Of a stretch of 64,000 nt of DNA, positions 46,398-59,700 are shown one piece after another. The notes below the pieces were generated by a model. That model worked only from the letters and a program-made list of their open reading frames with translations, did not search any database and was not told the DNA's origin. The DNA lies in contig NC_134440.1 of assembly GCF_030867145.1 (NCBI RefSeq), positions 5,828,001 to 5,892,000 of the forward strand, written 5' to 3'. Made by a program: the position numbers and the translations under genes. Within the stretch, counting starts at the first letter, position 1, and the number at the start of each line of letters is the position of its first letter. Source of the DNA: Opisthocomus hoazin. Its lineage: Eukaryota > Chordata > Aves > Opisthocomiformes > Opisthocomidae.

Positions 46398-48797
46398 TCA
46401 CTTTTTCTAGAAAATTCCTCCATAGTTCCACAAATTTAACAAAAAGTTTAAAATTCAGGACAAACAATCCTGTAACGTATTACAAACATGACTTTTTTTT
46501 TTTCTTTTTTTTTTTTTTAAATCTCGAAGTTAGTCTTGGGCCAGCTGAATTTCTTACAGCCGAGTGAAGAATTCATTTCCCAACACAACTTTTAAAATCC
46601 TCAAGTGACAAGGTATTTAATACCTCGGCTCTAGGCAGAAATACAATTAAAAATTATCTAGAAGTTGAAGTACTTACATTTTTTTCTCTAGGAGTGCAAA
46701 CTCATCTTGTCAGTTTTTGATGGCTATTTGATGCCCCCAGGAAAGCGATACCAATCGCTCTGCATCGTTCTAGAAGCAACACTCGCACAAGGTGCGTGAC
46801 GGCCGTCCGCAGCACCGAGCGAAGCTGCGTCCGAGCACCCTGCCGTGCTCCCGTGCCTTCGCCACGGTGACGGCTGAAATTTGCAGAATGAGGGCGACTC
46901 TGGTCTCTGCTCGCAGAGAGGGGGACAGGGCAAGCTCCACAAGGGAAGTTTCAACCTCTCTCACCATCAAATACGTTCAAGATCTGACAAAAACTGCTTC
47001 TGGATTGTTGCATCAATTGCTTTGCTAGTTCTGACGCTACCACCGCACGCACGACAGAAGAACTGGTGGCAAAATCATTGCACTTCCATGTATTCAGCCT
47101 GCCCACAGCACAGCCCGTCTCGTCACCTCCGTGTCCGATATTCCTCAGCCGGTGCTTCGGGATCCAGCCAGCCCTACTATCCTCTCTCCTTTTTTTTTTT
47201 TTCTCTTTTTTTAAACAGTAAATGTCAGTAATCAAAGCCTCAAGGCTTAATACGTACGCAGACCAAGACAGCAGGAACGTGCTCCTGACCCCTCTCTTGC
47301 CCTTCATACAGAGGCCAAGGACAAAGGAAAAGCTGTGTCCTGATCTCACCTCCACCACGACTCGGTTCAAAGCAACTCTGACAGCCTTCAGACTGGTCAG
47401 CACTTGTCCGTGCCTTCAGCACCAAGATGAAGGACACTGAAAAGTAACAGAATTCTGTCCATTTTCCTTGGAAAAACCATTATGGCTAGAAGTCAATTTT
47501 GGATATCTTTTTTTTTTTCTTTTCCTTTTTTAAACAATGCAAGCTACTACACATCCTCGAAGACCTGAAGCAATGCCGGCAGCAGCACTGCCACCTCCTT
47601 CCTATAGCACAATAATCCATCCATGCTCTCAAGAGTGACACAAGAACAAACACTTTACCCACAAAAACCTGTACACGGCATGTTCAGAACAGCATTCAGC
47701 CAGCCTAGAGAGTCTACACAGGGAACTCGTTCATATGCAACTAGAAGGGGACACACGGCGAGGCCCAAACCTGACCATCCGTTCTTTGCAGACTCATTCC
47801 TCCTGTGGTCCCCGACGCTACCACATACCCCAAAAAACAACAACTCTGTAGAACAACTAAGTACTTGCAAGAAACCTTTTAGTAACAAATCAGCATGTGC
47901 ACACAATGGAAAAGAACTATTGCTGGGGGAACAATCCTATTTCAGGTTTTCAAGGAGATTATAAACAGTCTAAAAAAATCCATGTGTAAAATACTTCTTA
48001 GAAAAACCAAACAAAATTCCTATCAACGCTCATCAGACTTCACGAATGAAGTCGGTTCCAGGACAGGACGATGCTGCAGCCGCGGGCGGGAGCCCCGGGC
48101 GCCTCCAGCCGCGTTCAGGAACACCCTCCCACGCGTGTCCTCGGACTGGCCGGCGGCAGCGTGACCACTCGGATCTTAACACGAGAAGGGGGCGGCAGGG
48201 AGGCGGCAGCTCCGGTCCCTCGCGGGGTAACTCTGCAGGCTACTGATGGTCCCAGGATGGGCGACACGGGTGCAACGCCTGTGGGAGTAAGTTACCCGGG
48301 TGGAGAGAGGAGGCGAAGACCTTGGGAGATCTCACGCTGGCTACTGCTGCTGCTCCTATTGCTTCGGGGACAGGACAAGGCCACCAAGCCCACCCTGCAC
48401 TGGGGGCAGCGGGCAGGAGGCACTGTGTGCCAGGGGCTGCTCCGCACGCCCAGGGAGCCGAGTTTGGGGCCGCAGCGACCGCACAGGGATTGCCTCCTCC
48501 ACGCCACAGACCCAACAGAGACCACGAGCAGCTCGCACGTACCCACCACACCCAGCACAGCACACGGGCGGATCTGCGACACTCGTGGACTGCGCCCGCC
48601 GTCCTCCGCCGCGGCGCACCCACTGCCAGCCACGACAGAACCGCAGCTCCTCCTCTTCCCGCTGTCCTCCACCTTCTCGGTGTACATTTGCGCACAGGGT
48701 TTCTATCCAGGCTTGGCATTGTCCATCAAGAAAGAAAACAGCTGAGATCACTGTCGTGACAGGGTTTGCACCTGGCATGAGCTTGATGGGTTTTTTT

Positions 48798-48798
<1 letters not shown>

Positions 48799-48836
<38 letters not shown>
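48799..48836 (+). repeat. (TA)n(CA)n compound microsatellite
   Basis: An AT dinucleotide run passes directly into an AC run. It lies in the MLLT1 3'UTR and is probably length-variable between individuals. Confidence 0.9.
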
Positions 48837-49765
48837 GAGACACATGAAAGATGGGACAGACAAAATTAATGGGAATCGGGTCAACATGACCCAACTCAAA
48901 CAAGCTTATCATCATATTGCCACTTCAGTTGATTAGTTGCAACATTTCCATGATAAAGAAAGGGGTAACCCAAAACAAGGGACTGCAATTTCGTAATGGA
49001 GAGGGGACAGCAAACCCTGGAGTGCTGCAACCCCCCGGCTCCCTCGCGGGGCGTTCACAGATGTGGGAGCAGAGGGCTCCTCTGGACCGCTGCTCTCCTC
49101 CTCGCTGCCTGCAGCCCCCTTAACATTTGGCAAAAGCTTACACACTGACTGGAAAAACGGAGCAATTCTTCAAAAAAATACTGAATTTAGGGAACAGGAG
49201 TGTACTACAGTTTTGATGAAAGCTACAGGACTTTCCTCACACCCGCCTAGACTAGCCTTGGAAGTCAATACTAGTTTAACTAGAAATATATCAAAGATTC
49301 TGGATTAGTGTTTACTGTTTCCTGCTGTCTCCTGAGCAGGCAGCGGGGCGGGAGAGGGAGGAGGAAACAAACCTGACTTCACTGGGTTTTCACATCAGCG
49401 TTTTCCAGGTGTGTCCCAAGATAAAATTCTCCCTTGTTTTGGTTTTCCCAAAGTACAGCCACTACTATAGGGGCCACTGTAGGAGATTCCTCTTTGAGAA
49501 CATAGAACAAAACCAATCACTTATTTTGGCAAAGTTATTCAACACTGACAAATGAGAAGACGACAGGCGAGTCCCTCCCAGAGCACAAAATGCTTTGAAG
49601 ATTGCTGTTCAGCTTCCATACACTAAAAATTGTCCACAAGAGGCATTTGAACAAGCAAGTCAAATCTTATTAAGCGCCCTTCCCCTGCCATAGCCATTAA
49701 AAAACAGAAGAGAAAAACACACCCTTAAGATCTTAAGACCCAACTAGGCCCTTCTTATACATACA

Positions 49766-49803
49766 GTACATACATATATATAATATATATATATAAAATA
49801 TAC
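49766..49803 (+). repeat. AT-rich dinucleotide repeat
   Basis: Imperfect (TA)n, with ACAT units at the left edge, in the MLLT1 3'UTR. Confidence 0.8.
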
Positions 49804-50623
49804 AGCTTACAGTTTTGTAGTCCTATTACAGTTAAAGCAGACTGAAAGGAGTGAGACTTTGTTTAGGAGCTCAGATCAACAAACAAGACATCTCAAAACC
49901 CCAGCGGCAGACAGTAGATTCGAGAGGCCTCTTCCAAGAGCACCAACCGTCTCTGCAGGCAGCTGGAGGTCCTGCGTGTGGAACGACGCCCTGCAGGAAC
50001 CGGGAGCCAAGCTACAGCAGTGCTCTGTACCGAGCCGCGGCAGAACTAACTTGCAAGTGATCGAAACTGGAACCTGTCCGCTTTCCTCTGCAGCGGACCA
50101 GCAGGACCCCCGGGAAGCCTCCTCTGCCATCAGTCTCTCGGCTAGCTTTGTAAAAGCCAATCTTGCTTACACAGCACGAACGCTTCTTCGCAGAGCTGGA
50201 GGAAACGGGACTCGCTGGAGCTCTCTGCAGGCAGGCTGGTCCCTAGATTTGGTGAAGAAAACATCGTCCAGACTTCTTCAGATCTCAGAGATGCCTGAAA
50301 ATGTGCTCTTAAAACACAGTTTCTTGAAGTAAAACCAAAATGGTCACACTGTGCAGCTAAGTGCAGCACATCTTTTGCTCTACTCAGGACCTGTGCCCAA
50401 GCGTACTTATGAAGCTAGGGAGGACAGACTCAGCAATATGGGCGCTTGTTTGAAGCCTACAAGAAAGTGCAGCTGGCTGTGCATTCATAGAGCATGGCTG
50501 TTCTCTAAGGCAGTGCTTCGGGTGAATCAAGAGAGTAAGAAGGCCTAGTTCCATGGGTTCATTTCCTGGTACCAATAAACGGGATTTCTGGTTTCAAAAG
50601 CAGCCTGCTTCTAAGGCCAAGCG

Positions 50624-50752
50624 TCATGTTGCTACTGCTTCCAGGTAGCTCTGCAGCTTACGGACGGTTGTCTCATCCAAGGAGAAGAGGTCAAAGTCAA
50701 AGGTTGTGTTGGTAACGTTAAAATGCCCGGTTTCCTCAATGAGATTTACAAT
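50624..50752 (-). CDS. MLLT1: MLLT1 terminal coding exon
   Basis: Acceptor TTTCTGTACAG; encodes [40 protein letters not shown] and AT, then TGA. It completes the AHD that folds on binding AF4, DOT1L, CBX8 or BCOR peptides. Confidence 0.98.
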   Translation of the reverse strand: MVNLIEETGHFNVTNTTFDFDLFSLDETTVRKLQSYLEAVAT

Positions 50753-53700
50753 CTGTACAGAAAGGAGACAAGCAAGGATGTGTACAGAGAGCCCATAAAG
50801 ATTAAGTACAGCAGAAAGGCCAGCAGACACAGAGCAACCCATCCAGTCCTTCTCTCATCCCTTCGGAATAGCCTCAGAGATGAGAATGTCTCGCAACACG
50901 AAGGGAATCCTCTGCCCAAAAAGCAAACCAGCTCCTCCTGCATGCCTGACTAGCTCAGTCCAGAAAGGGACACGGGCACATTTCTTTCCTTTTAAATTGG
51001 ACCGAGAGAGCCCAGCTTTGGGACTGCTACCAGGATGGCAGAGGAAAGGTGCCCAAACCACCCTTCTGTATCTTTTCCAACAAAAACATTGCATGCACAT
51101 CGGATTTTTTTTTTCTATCTATCTTTGCTTTCAAAGTGAACCAGACCCTCTCATGAAGGAGAGGCAAATGAAAGGTCAAGCATCACAGGGGTCTGGCTGA
51201 GACCCTTGGACACAAAGATAACCAGAGTACAAGAGCTTGCCAGAAAGCTGACAAATGATCTCTACCTGCTGTAGCACATTGCGCTCTCGTAGTGCCATAA
51301 GTCGCCTGTGAAGCTCCACTAATTCATCAGTGTAGGCCTGTAAAGGAGGCATGAACAGAAATAGTGACACACGTGGCATGTTTGTACGACTGCCAAAGCG
51401 ACTTTCCTAAGGGAGGATCAGAGGAACTTGAAGCCCTTTCAGACATGTTCCTACTCCAAATTTTTCCCTAAATTTTTTACTGCCTCCTCCATCTTTATCA
51501 AGTACTGGGAGACTACAGACTTGACACAGATATGGATGGTCTGAAGACCATCAGCAAGACTATTTAATGACACCATAAATAAACACCGGTACCCAGCTTT
51601 AAGAAGTGGTCTTTAAGCTTAGAGGGCCTCAACAAGGTAAAGTTCATCTTGGTGAACTACAGTGCGAGTTCTTCATCAGCAGGTTGTACTCGTAAGCTAC
51701 TCACTACCTGAGAACACCGGCATCAGTGAGCAACATCCCAGCAATCTGCTGAACAATGATTTGTATTTAGGTAAGGAAAAATTCTGTCAGGGCACTATTC
51801 CCAGGTAGTTTTACATATACAGCAATGGGAAATGCAGGATTATTTACAAGCTCAACATGCTGATTTTTCTTATGTAAGGGTGGTTTGTTTTTTTGTGTTT
51901 TGCTTTTTATTTATTTATTTAGGCAGCCAACAAGGCAAGTTTCTGTTGGCACACTAATGCTCACAAGAGAGAAATTCTTAATCTGTAAAGCTGCCCTAGA
52001 GTTGTTCATGCCTGTATCAGCAAAACCAAACTCATTTAAGTAACTGTATGAAAGCAAAAAAAAAAAATCCCAAATTCCTCCCCCCGCTGCTAAATTTGTG
52101 AAATCCACCCCTCCCCAGCACATTCACATAGAGAAAAGCTTCTTCCAAAACCAGCCCAAACACTACCGAACGCTACGCTTGCTGGGAGAGCTAGTGTCTT
52201 CTGTAAACCTCTGACAGCTGGAAAAGCTGATCGTATTTCAGGCACTCTCTTCAATGGGTCTCCAGGGTGTCCCCTTCTATCTGTATTAAGTAGTCTAATA
52301 AAAGATACTATTACCTACAAACCTCGCCCCAGATAAGCCATCTCAGCTACTGTTAAAAGTGGAAAATTTTGTAGCTAGCAGGAGACTCAGATGCAACTAT
52401 CTCCAGGATCACACAGCTAACAGTAAGTGATTAACCTGTGCTGTATTTTCCTGTTGAAAGAGTGTTAATACGCACAGGTGAGAGCTACGGACCGACTCTT
52501 TGATGAGTGTAGTGTAAGGACTTCAAAGATTAGACTAAGGAAAAGTATTAAGCTCCCACTTGATTGATTTCTTCATGAAAAAAATCACAGTGGGAGAACC
52601 TCCTGGACAACTTGGGGTTTGGCTATCTGCTTTAGCAGCATGTACACTGCTCAGCTTCCCTTGGAGGCAAGAAAGAGGGAATTTCATTGAACAAAGAAAG
52701 GTTTCAACCAAACCACGAAGCAGAGCACCAAACAATCTTTGACTTCTATGATCAGAGACAGATGAAAACGGCCTTTTAATGCAGAGGCCCTCGCCACTCC
52801 AGCAGTGGCGAGGCCACTGGTTCAGAGGGCAAAGAAAGAAAACAATTTTCCCATTTTGCACATGGAAATGACCTGGGGTTCCATCTATTTAATATACACC
52901 ATTTCTGCAGTGTCACTCTCCAAAGTCTGTCCTTTCAACATCTGTTTTTCACCATATGTCAAGACACAACAATCGGAACAGGCTAGGCTGACTCAAATTG
53001 TTTTCTACACAGAAATGTTAGTGAGCATCCAACAGTTCTATGATATGCAAATCTTCAAACACACCTTGTCATATGTTCCCTTCTTCAGGATCTTCTCTGG
53101 CTTGTTACAAGACTCTGGGCTTTTTCTTCCAGATGCCTGAAGATAAAATAAATCAATGTTAGGGACCAGAATTAGCTCATACAGCATAGTGGTTTAATGG
53201 TTTGCATGCACAGCACTGAACAGAGAGAAATTATCTGTCTAATGAAGAGAGTGAAATAGGGCAATTTTGGCGCAAGTCAGAACTATCACCATGGACTGAA
53301 GACAATGCAGGAACCAAGCGTGGTGGAAAGCAGCACTGCACGGGTATGTAGGATGCAATACCTTATTATTTGCTGGGGGCAGCTTCTGACCAGGAGGTGG
53401 CTCTCGACTTGGCAGGCAGGAATCTGCACTGTTATCACTGTCGCTGTCACTGAGGCTCAGTCTGAAAGACAAGCAGCCGAGAATTAGCTTCACCAGCTAA
53501 CAGGACACTTACTTAGCTGTCAATTGAACCACACAGAGTTAAGAGAAATTATCTTCTTTATTATACACTACTAAATTGCCTGGGAGAAATGGTCAGTCTG
53601 TAATTTCCAGGAATCCCTTTTTTCCCAGCTGACATCACCTTTGCCATCTTCCATTCTCCAGGCAGGCACAATAGGGAGTTTTAGTTTACACATTACAGCT

Positions 53701-56700
53701 AGCAGTTCAACTCTTTCATACACAAATCCTCTTAGAACAACTGAGCAAGTACCACCTGATCATCACAAACCACAACTGCTCATTTTGGGGATTCATTCCA
53801 AGATCACCGAGTATCTGCATGAGAGGCTTGCCAACACCTCCACTGAGAACACAGGCAGAAAATGCATTCGGTGTTTCTGCTGTGACCTTTGAGATTTCCT
53901 ATTTATTCACATTCTTCGTGTGACCCTACAGATGTCTTCTAGCAGGTATCCTATGTCTGATGAGCTTGAAAAAACCTGTTTATTACCTATCCCCTAAAGG
54001 TCTAAAAAATTTCCTTCAAAGTCTCTCCATTCCTGTTTGGCTGATAATGACAAATTGCAACAACAGATATTTTTTGGGTTTTTTTGGTAAAGATAAGCAC
54101 GGTTTGAAATTTGCAGCTGCTGTCTGGGCCAAGCATTTGGTTTCAAACATTCAGCCTGCGACTCCAGGTTTTAGCTACAACAGCATTTCCTGAGGAGAGA
54201 AGGATGGAATTCAACTATTTCCACTGACTAAAGCAGGAAACAGCTGCTAATCAAGTCTCACGGGAGTCAGGTAACCAACTGTCAGCATGTACTATCAGCA
54301 AAGACTAAGACTCCTCAGGTTTGTACCAGTCGTACACAGTAAGAGCAGCACACATGCCGACAGCCTCCACAACACTCCTCTAATCTCCACAGATCAAAGG
54401 TGTTGCACACCATTCAGCTCAGCAGACATCTGAAGATGACAATTAGGTGACTATTTTAAGGGGCTCAGTCACTAACACCTGCAAGCTCAACACATATCAC
54501 CCTTCCCAGTGGCTTCCTCTCTTTGAGCTCCAGTGATGGCTCCTCACCCAGTTCTGTTCTCACCCTGCTGTTTTCATTGACTGTGTCCCGACACGGTGCC
54601 AAGTACTCCACGCATCTGCCCTTTCTCTCCTTTTCTCACACTTTCCTCTCATGCATAGCCCGATCACTTTGACTACTCTCTCCAAACGGAGGCCATACAA
54701 AAAATACCAAACATGGAGGGAAAAAAAACCAAACATCTTTCTTCCCGATTTGTTACCACCTGGAATCCCGATTGACTGGGTTTGGTTTGACTGCTGCCTC
54801 TTCTCCAGAGGAGCTGTCATCATCGTCTGACTCCTCTGACTGCAGATCTTCCACCATGGAGCGCAGCGGGCCTGGAATCAGAGGGGAGAAAGCAATTCAA
54901 CACTAGGACATGTGCAGCAGAACTCCATCTGAGCTATCTGATCCGAGCTCACTTAGTTATCGTCACGATACACCAAGATTTCTCAAGAAGATGTCGCTGG
55001 TATTTTCATTTTGCACAGAGATATTGCTAAAACACTGTATTCCAGTCTCAAAACTAAAGCACAGCTGACAAACTTTATAACTGCTGTAGAGCCACCCTAG
55101 CCTCCACACAGCATTTGCTAAGGTTAGAACATTTACTATTGCCACAATATTATCTCTTTGGATTACCAGTGGAGGAATCTGAAAAAAAAGCTATGCTATG
55201 TGCTGGCAAAGTGATGAATGCCACATTTATAATTTTCAATAAAACATATATGAGACTGGAGGAGAAATATTCCAGTGACACTATAGATGAAGCAGCAAAC
55301 ACATCTATAAACCTAGGCAGAAACTAAAGTCAATAGGGAAAGAACCAAATCCAGAGAGAGACCCTACTCATAAATTAACTGCCAAAACAAGAAAAATACT
55401 TGTTCATGATTATGCTATGATATTATTGCCTTTTCTTGCTGAAGCATCACAGCTTCAACACATGGTTGCATACAAGAAATCATATTAGCCTTATATATGA
55501 TGCTGGGAAAACAGATCTAATTCTCACAAGCCTTATAAGGTTACGCAAGGAAGATTTTAACAAATTTTATTTCTTGCCACACACCTTGACTGTGGTTCTG
55601 AGATGGTTCGAAATCAGAGTCAGAGCTGGAGTCGGAGCTGGAGCTGGAAGGGCTGGACTGGACAGACTTAACCCCCCATAAAAGGGAAAAAAAGAAAAAG
55701 AATCTTAATCTTTCGAATCCAGAAAACTGGTGCAGAGCACAAAGCACAGCGAGACAGAAGTATCTGAGCACTCCACAACACCACACATCACTGAAGGCAG
55801 TTCTTGGAATTACAAAAAACACACAAAATGCAAGGCAAATAAAAACAACCTTTATGAAAATTTTGATGCACTGTAACTCAGTGCTCCTGGGCAGTAGTAT
55901 CAACAGCTCCCACCAAAACCCTTCATGCCACTAGTTTCAAATAGCCTCAAGTGACGAAAAATAGCATCTTAAAAATGTCAAAGTGAAAAATCCCTTACTT
56001 TAAAATGGGAAAGATGACTAGCATACAACCTAGCACAACCGTCACAGTCGTCTTAAAAAGTCTATTTATAGTAACCCACCAACATTCCCTCTGGACACCT
56101 CATACTGATCATTAAACATGGAAAGGATGCCTATCCTAACTAGCTCAACTGACTCCAAAATTAGCTCTAATTTATTACTATACCCTCAAAACAGTTGTTT
56201 CTACACCAATTTGAGCAATCCACTGTACTGTTTCCTATTTATGGTGAGAACATGAACAGAAACCAGCTAAACTGTGGTGAAACCAACTCCACTGACTGTC
56301 AGCATTCAGCAGAAATGCCAGGAGCATACTATGCATTAAGAGTGAGTAAAAGTTATAATGAACCACTGCTAACAACAACATCTAGAAACAAAGTTTCAGT
56401 ACTACCTATGTTTTTAACGTACAATCAGATGCTGTACAGCAATCACATGCTTTAGCCTAAGGACCACGAGGTGGCAGCGGAGGCTAAGTCAACTATTTGA
56501 TCCCCAATAGTCACAACGACTGTTGCAATAATCTTAAAGGGGGTTTTTTTGTTACACAGTAGGATCTAGTTTGAAGATTCTCAGTGTACTGTAATATTAT
56601 CTTGCCTTTTTAAAAGCATTCCCTGGAAATTTAGCATTTCATTGCACCATTCCTGGAAATGCACCTATTACTTCCACTACCAAATCCCAATGCTAGAAAA

Positions 56701-59700
56701 ATCACACGTTCCCATTGATCAGTAACCTTTATAAGAGGAAGTGTTAATACTATAAAAACATTGTAAACAGGCAGAAAGATGCACATCAGCAGCTCTGGGC
56801 ATTAATAAGTTGAAAGTGGCAGCAGGACTTTCATCCCAATACCACACCTCCCTATCCAAGCATTGTTAAGAGTTTCATTTATTCAACCGTAAGAAGGCAG
56901 GGAAAACTGTCAAAAAGTGGTATTACAACCATTGTGAACTATTCAGTAGCAAAGCAGAATAATTTAACAATTCCAATATCTGATATATGGGCACACCGCA
57001 GCAGCCCTATTTATTTAGAAAAATGACAACGTGAAAGTTAAGAGTAATATTTTCAAGATAAGGGAGCACAGCCCTTGTGTCCTACCTGCAGGTACAATCC
57101 TAACATCCTTCATTCCTGATAATCTAGCAGGTGTTCCCTTACAAATGACTCACTAGGACCTAAGAAGCAGAAGCTGGAAGGTGCACAGACCCCCGCCTCC
57201 CCTTTTGCCATTAACCCTGTCAGCTACTTCCACCATTTCAGAGGCATCAAGCTGGACATGCTCTGCATGCTCAGGCTGCCGTCATGTCACCATGATATGA
57301 CAAAAGCACATGCCAACAATGGAAAAAAGCAATCCTGCCCCCACATGTCAGCCTCTCCCTTTTGTCAGCACCAGCATTTAGGCAGCCAAGCATGAGGCCA
57401 GTTCAGGGAACTGGACTTCATGGGGGAAGGAAAGGAAAAAAAGGAAGGAAAGGAAAAAAAGGAAGGAAAGGAAAAAAAGGAAGGAAAGGAAAAAAAGGAA
57501 GGAAAGGAAAAAAAGGAAGGAAAGGAAAAAAAGGAAGGAAAGGAAAAAAAGGAAGGAAAGGAAAAAAAGGAAGGAAAGGAAAAAAAGGAAAGAAAGGAAA
57601 AAGTAAAAAAAGGAAAAAAAATAAAAAAGAAAGAAAAAAAAAAGACAACCAGCTTTCAGCAAGAGCTGGAATGGAAGGAGAAACTCCTCCAGCCCACTGC
57701 AAAGTCACACGAGCACTCACGCCAGCAGCACAAATGAGAGCAAGACTGTTCCTTTCAACAACAGCCTGCAAAGATGTCAACTCAAAGCACTCGGAGTCGC
57801 AGCCTCAGAGCGTGTTGCACAATACGTTGGCTGCAGCAGCAAAGCTGATTTAAGAGTTTCCGGGCCCCAGTCCACCTCCAGCTGCTCATTTGCTTTAGTG
57901 ATGTGGCTTACCACACAGATCCACAAACAGCTGTACCAGTACAAACGGCGGAGTAGCAAACTGCAGCGTTGGGAGCAAAAAGAACCCCCCAGGGTGGAAG
58001 AAGAACTCATTCAGACTTCTCTGCCGCTGCCAATGCATTATGCAGTTATACCCTTAAGCTTCAAGTTCCACAAAAACCTAACCTGATCTGACTGGCAGCT
58101 GCCACGGTTCCCCCTCCACCACACGGAGTATTTCTACCCTCCTTCTGGGCTAGCACTCAAATACCTCTGTCAGGCATCCAGCAGACACGAGGGCTGGTGC
58201 AAGAGAGGACACAGAAGCATAGAAAGCTTGGTGGGGGCGGGCCAGGACTGCAGACGACGCTGTGGAACCACAACCCCAGTTTGTGGTTTCACGGAACAGT
58301 CTAAAGAGCACTATCAGCTTACAGCTGCGTTGCGAGTCCCAAGGGGATGGATGACACCTAAGAAATAATGAAGTACAAGACACTCGGGACTTCACAGAGA
58401 TCAGCAGAGTGCAGAAGCTCGCAGCAAGGGCCACGTATCTGGTACAGAAATGACAGGCCTGCTACACACTGGTGCACTTGAGGTATACAGCTACAAGCAG
58501 AGAGGAGCTGCCTCTTTTTAATGCACAAGCTATACACATTTAATCAATCTGGAAAAAAAAAAACTTTGCAGAGTAACTTGAATTAACACTTCCCCAATGA
58601 ACTCTTCTACTGGGAACTCCTTGAAAACAAAAATCCTTTCAGAAGGAAACACATTAATACTTACTGTATCATGGTGCTGATTAAATCATAACACACATTG
58701 TCCCTAGAAGATTTATTCTAGTAAAACAAATCTTTCTAGAAGTGGCCAGTAGGAAGCAGTTCAAAAATTCATGCAACATTATCCTGTGAATCCAATTATA
58801 GAAGATACATGGCTTCTTTATAGCAAATACAAAATATACAAGCGAAAAGTAGTGAGAATTTGGATTTGTGTCCATGCTTACAAATTCCAGTAAAGGACAA
58901 ACCCCTACTCACCTCTGACTTGAAAGAGGTTTCATCCTCTGAATTTGACTCCTCCATTTCCACAGGCTTTTTGATCTCCTTCGCCTCACTTTCAGATTTT
59001 ACCTTTTCCACTTTGGCATTCATCTTCTCCTTGGTTTGTTTCTTCTCTGGATATGAGGAAGATGAGGTTCTGGGTGATGTCCCTAGGATATTCTTTACTC
59101 CTTTGGAGCTACTCTTTTTTTGTTTTTTGGCACTAGGCTTTGGTGACTCCACATTGGAGGGCCTCTTGCTGGAAGACTTTAACTCCGGCTGTGGCCCACC
59201 CTTTGGAGAAGTGTTCTCCAGTTTGGTCTCCTTCACGGCCAGTTTTGGTTCCTTGAAAGCAGCTTTTGGAGGTGCCTTCTCCTCCTTAGGCAGTTTGTTC
59301 TCAGTTGGTTTTCTGGAGGAGTCCTTCAAAGGCTTGTTTTGTTCTCTTTCAAGGTCTTTGGAGGAGCTTTTGCTCTCGGAGTCTTTTCTTGGCCTCTCTC
59401 TGTGCTCCTTGGTTACTTTGTGTGGCTTGGATGCCTTGCTGCTCTCCTTGTTTGCATCCTAAAATTCAGCAACAGAAACATGCAAGCTAGGCATGAAATT
59501 GAAGCTCTGCATAGAATTGTACAATACATTCTCACAAATCACACCGAAGCATTTGTTTCATGTGGACATCCACCCACAGATGGCTAATGTACTTCTCTAC
59601 CTCCGAGGCAGACATCTAGATTTCCCTAAAGCTGATGGACAGAAGTTGACAGTAGGCACTTAAACATCTACATTAGGACACAATGAAACATGTTTCACAA

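Larger units (their letters stand above)
46375..50623 (-). other. MLLT1: MLLT1 3'UTR (about 4.2 kb)
   Basis: Continuous non-coding sequence from the stop codon to the AATAAA signal. It contains several A-rich tracts on the sense strand (T-runs on plus at 46,494-46,518, 47,191-47,216 and 47,510-47,533) and a (TA)n(CA)n microsatellite at 48,799-48,836. The left end depends on the predicted poly(A) site, so the length is inferred. Confidence 0.55.

Noticed and set aside
57425-57600. Regular repeat considered as a CRISPR-like array
   Set aside because: The units are contiguous with no spacers, and this is vertebrate nuclear DNA.
57362-57853. Gly-Arg-Lys repeat ORF
   Set aside because: It is the translation of the 18-bp minisatellite inside an MLLT1 intron; the opposite frame gives a Phe/Leu repeat.
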